This document shows positions 60,192 to 64,000 of a DNA stretch of 64,000 nt, piece after piece; the first letter of the stretch is position 1, and the number at the start of each line of letters is the position of its first letter. The stretch covers positions 22,485,456-22,549,455 of the forward strand of contig NC_060233.1 of assembly GCF_021155775.2 (NCBI RefSeq), given 5' to 3'. Made by a program: the position numbers and the translations under genes. This stretch comes from Neodiprion pinetum. Taxonomy: Eukaryota; Arthropoda; Insecta; Hymenoptera; Diprionidae. A model generated the notes under the pieces. The model was given only the letters and a program-made list of their open reading frames with translations, was not told the origin of the DNA and made no database searches.

Positions 60192-61000
60192 TCAAAATAG
60201 CCCGAACTCGGCTGAAGAAGAAGGTAATGCATTAAATTTTATTACATATGACAAGGCAGTCGTATTAACACACCTTATCAATAATTCACAATTTTCCAAA
60301 TTTGCTGCAAAACATTTCAGGGCAAGAAGTACAGTTAGTAACTCAAGGTAGTTTATATGAAACCTTCTTTCTTCAATTCTCAAGATTACGGGTACTTCTT
60401 TCCTCCGAATAAGCATCCCAGCCGGATAACGATGCGTCTAAGTTGATCTCTTTTTTAAAACAATAGCTAGGCAACACGACACTCTAATACTAGGTACTCC
60501 GAGAACTTAGCAAAACTTCTAATTTGATATTCAGCTGTGAGCAGGTATTCTTATATTTAGTCTTTTAGACCATTTTTCTTTTGATTCGTTAGTTCCCCTA
60601 CAAACCCCTGTGAGCCTAACAAGAACCCCAGATATTTACACCTCAACGGTGGGGTTAAAGAACTTTCTTTAAAGGTAACGATGAAACACAATTCTGTCAG
60701 TAGTGTCACAGTGTCTGATTCATTCTTTGAACGTATTCCTCATTTAGCACCTGTACAACGAATATTGTTCAAATAAATACTTGATATGTGACCCTTTTTT
60801 CTCAGTACGTCCATAACTGGTATTAGACTTTTTGTAAACATCGTAGAATTCGTGCAAAGCCCGAAGGGTAGGCACATAAACTGGTTAATTAAACCCTTGA
60901 ATCTGAAGTGAAAATATTTTCTGTCTTTCACTTCTACAAACATGGCAAAACATGCAGCTTCAATACCTAAAGAAACCATTGTCACGTGAGGAGCGGTCTC
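60192..61000 (-). pseudogene. DIRS-like reverse transcriptase / RNase H relic
   Basis: The minus strand (60985-60740) encodes KYFHFRFKGLINQFMCLPFG and HISSIYLNNI. This is the RT palm of DIRS-type retroelements with the catalytic YLDD-type box changed to YLNN. After frame breaks, 60416-60192 encodes the RNase H start (HINYLELLTVLLALKCFA, then NTTALSYV). The intervening stretch (60739-60417) still shows KYLGF-like and LGSSYEE-like traces in broken frames. The catalytic change and stops make it dead. No integrase or methyltransferase part is visible. Confidence 0.65.
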
Positions 61001-61119
61001 GTACGCGACGACTTAACCCTTTAGATTTCCGCAGAGGTTTATTCTTATTTTTTTTCGCAAATTTTGAGTAAGCAATCTTTAGCCTGGTAAACTTGAAGAA
61101 TTACTTCGATATCCGCAAA

Positions 61120-61640
61120 AACTTAGAGTGTAGAGAGAGCTCCGCGAAGCCAGGAACGGATAAGTAATAAAAACGTGTTTCCTCGCGGTTAAACAAAACC
61201 AAACCTGCGCCAACAAGCCTGGAAAATCGGCGAACACGTATTACGCTGCGTTTACCTTGTCGAGATGACCCAAAGAGAATTCGTACGTAGAGAGAGCTCT
61301 GCGGAACGTGTAACGAGTAACGGGGGAGTACAAAACAACGTTCTGTCCCGTGACTGAACAATTTACCATGAATCCTCGCCAACTACTGGATACAACAGAC
61401 GACGAGCACTCATCAAGCCAAATCGACCTCGCCGTGACGAAATAAAAATAGTTTACAGAAATTCCGCAGAAAATTCACGTGTAGAGAGAGCTCTGTGGAA
61501 CTATCAACGAAAGAGTAATGATGAAAATTTCGTTCCGCGATTAAACCGGTTTGCAGCGTTCTCGTAAGAACCCAAAATATAATCCGGACGTAAATAAACG
61601 AATGGCGTGATAAATATTATCCGCGTAGTTAAATTAAATT
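61120..61640. repeat. Diverged tandem array of ~155-195 bp units
   Basis: GTAGAGAGAGCTC(C/T)G(C/T)GGAA-like words recur at about 61130, 61286 and 61482. Each is followed by (AA)CGAGTAA- or GAGTAATG-like and GTTCCGCG/GTTCTGTC-like sequence at similar distances. A fourth, shorter relative (AAGAGAGCTCT) is near 61981. Confidence 0.5.
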
Positions 61641-62158
61641 CCACGAAACGGAAAAAATTTCGTTACCCAACACCGAGAGTTAAGTCACGGGTGAATTATT
61701 CTTATAATATAAAAGCGAGAATTTGGCAGGAACGAGTAATTGGGTCATTTAAATAAAAACACGGCAATTGTGCGGACAAACTAATAACGAACAACAATTT
61801 GTCGAGGCGTAAAAGCCCTCACGGAGTAGAGGGAAAAGTCCGAGCTAGCCAATGAATGATAGTGAATTTATTGATCAAACTCAGGTAACAAGTGCATGAA
61901 AAGGTGAATAAACTCCCACAAGCCAGTGACTTCTATCGCAATTGGAATGATCATTTGCTTGACTAAATCAACTAATTGTAAGAGAGCTCTCTTATCTATT
62001 GGAGGGTACAACATCCTCTTCTCTCTTCTAAGTCAGGTCGCTGGGCGAAATAGAATTTCCCAGTGGCAAAATCCCAGCTCGTTACAGGACCCCAACTTTT
62101 TGGGTACGAGGGCAGTCCTTGCCCCAAAGACGACTACGGATGACTCGCAGCTGTTGCG
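61641..62158. other. Gap without a recognised gene
   Basis: No family motif. A weak LGTRAVLAPK segment at about 62099-62128 recalls helicase-like transposon proteins but is too short to call. Confidence 0.35.
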
Positions 62159-62690
62159 GTGTCGCAACCGGTACTTCGACGGGACAGCACTATCATATCT
62201 TGTCCTCACAACAAACTGCAGGCATATAGTGATAAAATAGTGCAAAATAATAACTGTATACTTGGCGGCACAGCCGAATATCAGAATTGGAAAATTATAA
62301 CAGAAACACAAATTATCCGGAACCTTGAAATAGAGGCTGCATACACAACCGTTCTCAGTGGAATCTCTTTTCTGTCTGTCTTGAGCCGAGTGTTTTCACA
62401 CCCGGACACAGTGCAGTTGATAGCCACATATCCTCTTAAGTGCAAGCAAGGAGGCTTTCCCCCGAAGGACCCAACTCAAGGCGCTTCATCCAAATTTTGG
62501 CTTATGGACGAGTTGGGCGAGTTTGGCCTTCAGGACTGGTTTACGTTATTTCGAAACTATTTTACAATTGTCTTTACAGGCTAAGACAGAGGAAGAGTTT
62601 TACCCGACCCGTCGTGATCAGTTGCAGGCCCTTGCGACCTTCTCTGAATCTGCCGGTCTTCCAGTCTACCATCCCGAGTTCATGAAATAG
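62159..62690 (+). other. Unrecognised open region, possibly two exons
   Basis: A 141-codon frame (62159-62584) is followed by a possible 50-base intron (donor near 62537, acceptor TGTCTTTACAG ending about 62580) and a short open stretch with FYPTRRDQLQALATFSE that stops at about 62690. The codon pattern is more protein-like than the surroundings, but I do not recognise the product. It may be a retroelement protein fragment. Confidence 0.25.
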
Positions 62691-63475
62691 TACATTGCTT
62701 ACCGAGCGAGAAAACGGTCGTTTGCGCCGAGGTGAACATACTACATATTTTCTTCAATAGCGATGTGAAAGCAAGTTTCCAGTAGCTACGCGCTACAGAT
62801 GTTCAGAGCTTATAGTTTTTGTCAAGCAAGTGGCAGCAAACACTAAGGGATGATAGCTCTGCTACTGGTGTGCCTGTTTTGGGGAGTGGAAGGGGGGCAA
62901 AAGTGATCGCGGGGTTGAGGGACGGAGCTCTGGTCGGGTTGTTCGGCTCCCTGACTCGAAAAAATAAAAATTTAAAAGTAAGAATAAAAATTCACTCCAT
63001 AAGACCAATTTTTCAAAGGTTGCAGCTCATTTTCTAAGTTCTCCACGTATTCGCGAACTTCCGCAGGCGTTCTTTACTTGTCGGCAGGGTTATTTTTGGT
63101 TAAAAAAAAATTAGAATGTGAAAGTATGGAAAAACTATAAAAATTTATTACACAATTATTTTTGATACAACAATTATCAATTTCTGTGGTAATTATTTTC
63201 AGAACAAAAGATCAATGTTCTAAACCTCATAAATTACTTTGTTCTTGTAAGACAATCGGAATAGCTACTACTGACATTTTTTTTTTTACATTTATTTTCT
63301 CCCAAAATAAAAGTTACATCCTGTTATATTAATAACTGTTCGGATTTTTGGATTTCATTGCATTGGTTAGAGCACTTGAGTTGCTGACAAGTTCCACCAT
63401 AACGTCCTCCGAATCTGACGCATCCAAGACATATTCAGTATTCGGATCTTCAAGTTCAATATCGTTTGTTGTGGT
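62691..63475. other. Gap without recognised genes
   Basis: AT-rich with homopolymer runs near 63105 and 63275. Nothing recognised. Confidence 0.5.
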
Positions 63476-64000
63476 TTAGTCTGGTGCTTTTGGAAGTGTC
63501 AAGGTCATAGTCGGTAGGTTGATCATGTTGAAGATCATCGAGTCATTAAATTTGGCTTTTTTCAGAGGTTGTGAATTTGTCGAATCCGGTGCTTTAGAAA
63601 CGGTTGAAGTTGGAATTACGAATGCAGTTTTAGACATTGATGATTTATTGATGTTGTCAATCATTGAGCCAGTATTTCTTTTGTGTCTAATCGAGTCAGC
63701 TATCTAACCTGTAACAGAATATTATATTTATGGAACCAAAAATTTAAATTACAACTAAAAGATTACCTTTGGCAACTGTTGAAGATTTCCACTCTCTGTG
63801 GCGTTTGAGTGTTTCCATATTGGCTTGTGAGTCAACAAGCACTGTGGTAGAACGGAAGATGTGTCCGATGCATCTTTCTGGACCTTCCAAGCCCAGAAAT
63901 TCCGCAATCTGCTCAGGTATTTTTTCAAACGTGTGTTTTCCAATGACCTGAACGGTGCACTTTCCATTTTTGTGGCCGAAAAAAAATGTCTTGCTGAGTG
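63476..64000 (-). pseudogene. Tyrosine-recombinase (Crypton/DIRS-like) C-terminal part, cut by window edge
   Basis: The minus strand from 64000 encodes KCTVQVIGKHTFEKIPEQIA, then IGHIFRSTTV and LKRHREWKSSTVAKG. These correspond to the GHxFR and LKxHxxW boxes of eukaryotic tyrosine recombinases. The exon ends at about 63767 with a GT donor; an AG acceptor near 63703 gives an intron of about 63 bases. The second exon meets a stop two codons in, then continues with ADSIRHKRNTGS and a Ser/Thr/Lys-rich end at 63476. Stop and substitutions suggest a pseudogene. The N-terminal part lies outside the window. Confidence 0.6.

Noticed and set aside
62099..62128. Helitron helicase trace (LGTRAVLAPK)
   Set aside because: Ten residues only, with no neighbouring helicase motif.

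Overview
The window is AT-rich eukaryotic DNA dominated by transposable elements. It is most probably from an insect: arthropod-type TATA and TCAGT initiator signals are present, and the repertoire of piggyBac-, hAT-, Tc1/mariner- and Polinton-type elements fits. A hymenopteran is a guess that the sequence cannot prove. There are no bacterial features, CRISPR arrays, rRNA or recognisable tRNA genes.

Only one convincing host gene is visible, on the plus strand. It is a two-exon gene (11660-11806 and 19760-20209) with a phase-0 junction. The two exons together make one linker-histone-type (H15) winged helix followed by an Arg/Lys/Cys-rich tail, about 198 residues in all. It resembles a protamine-like or H1-like chromatin protein. 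Its 8-kb intron is filled with mobile DNA: a decayed hAT transposase gene, a TTAA MITE nested inside it, a palindromic TA-flanked MITE, and another TTAA MITE ending 43 bases before the second exon.

The largest structure is a 16.4-kb inverted repeat (about 38508-54893, loop 46832-46874). Each 8-kb arm carries the same set from a Polinton/Maverick-like (adintovirus-like) element: a fragment of a conserved Polinton-associated protein, a TATA/Inr promoter with two duplicated CRE sites, a protein-primed family B DNA polymerase broken by one in-frame stop, an A-rich 20-bp repeat array, and a broken retroviral-type integrase with a chromodomain. The arms are almost identical, down to the shared stop codon. 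The outermost 430 bp differ by about 6 percent, and microsatellite lengths differ between arms. Both ends of the structure are the same end of the element, and the rest of a normal Polinton is missing. This topology is that of a snap-back or terminally duplicated defective linear genome, but an assembly fold-back must be excluded.

Elsewhere, from left to right: a TTAA-flanked palindromic MITE (45-762); a hAT-type non-autonomous element with a perfect 8-bp target duplication (1252-3038); a 2.1-kb piggyBac-type foldback (6906-9022); a fragment of a repetitive insect ORF (9116-9787); the H15 gene; a TA-flanked foldback carrying a SWIM zinc-finger fragment (21936-23541); a 215-bp hairpin (24985-25199); a second TTAA MITE copy (25714-26279); a CAAGGC-ended inverted-repeat element (27281-28418); a piggyBac-type element with an OTU-protease fragment (30074-31196); a truncated LINE reverse transcriptase (33940-35430); two hammerhead-ribozyme-like cores (36182-36213 and 37827-37860); then, after the Polinton palindrome, a solo LTR with a 4-bp duplication (58526-59289), a dead DIRS-like RT/RNase H (60192-61000), a diverged tandem array (61120-61640) and a tyrosine-recombinase pseudogene running off the right edge. 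Long foldback structures from several unrelated transposon classes are the recurring theme.
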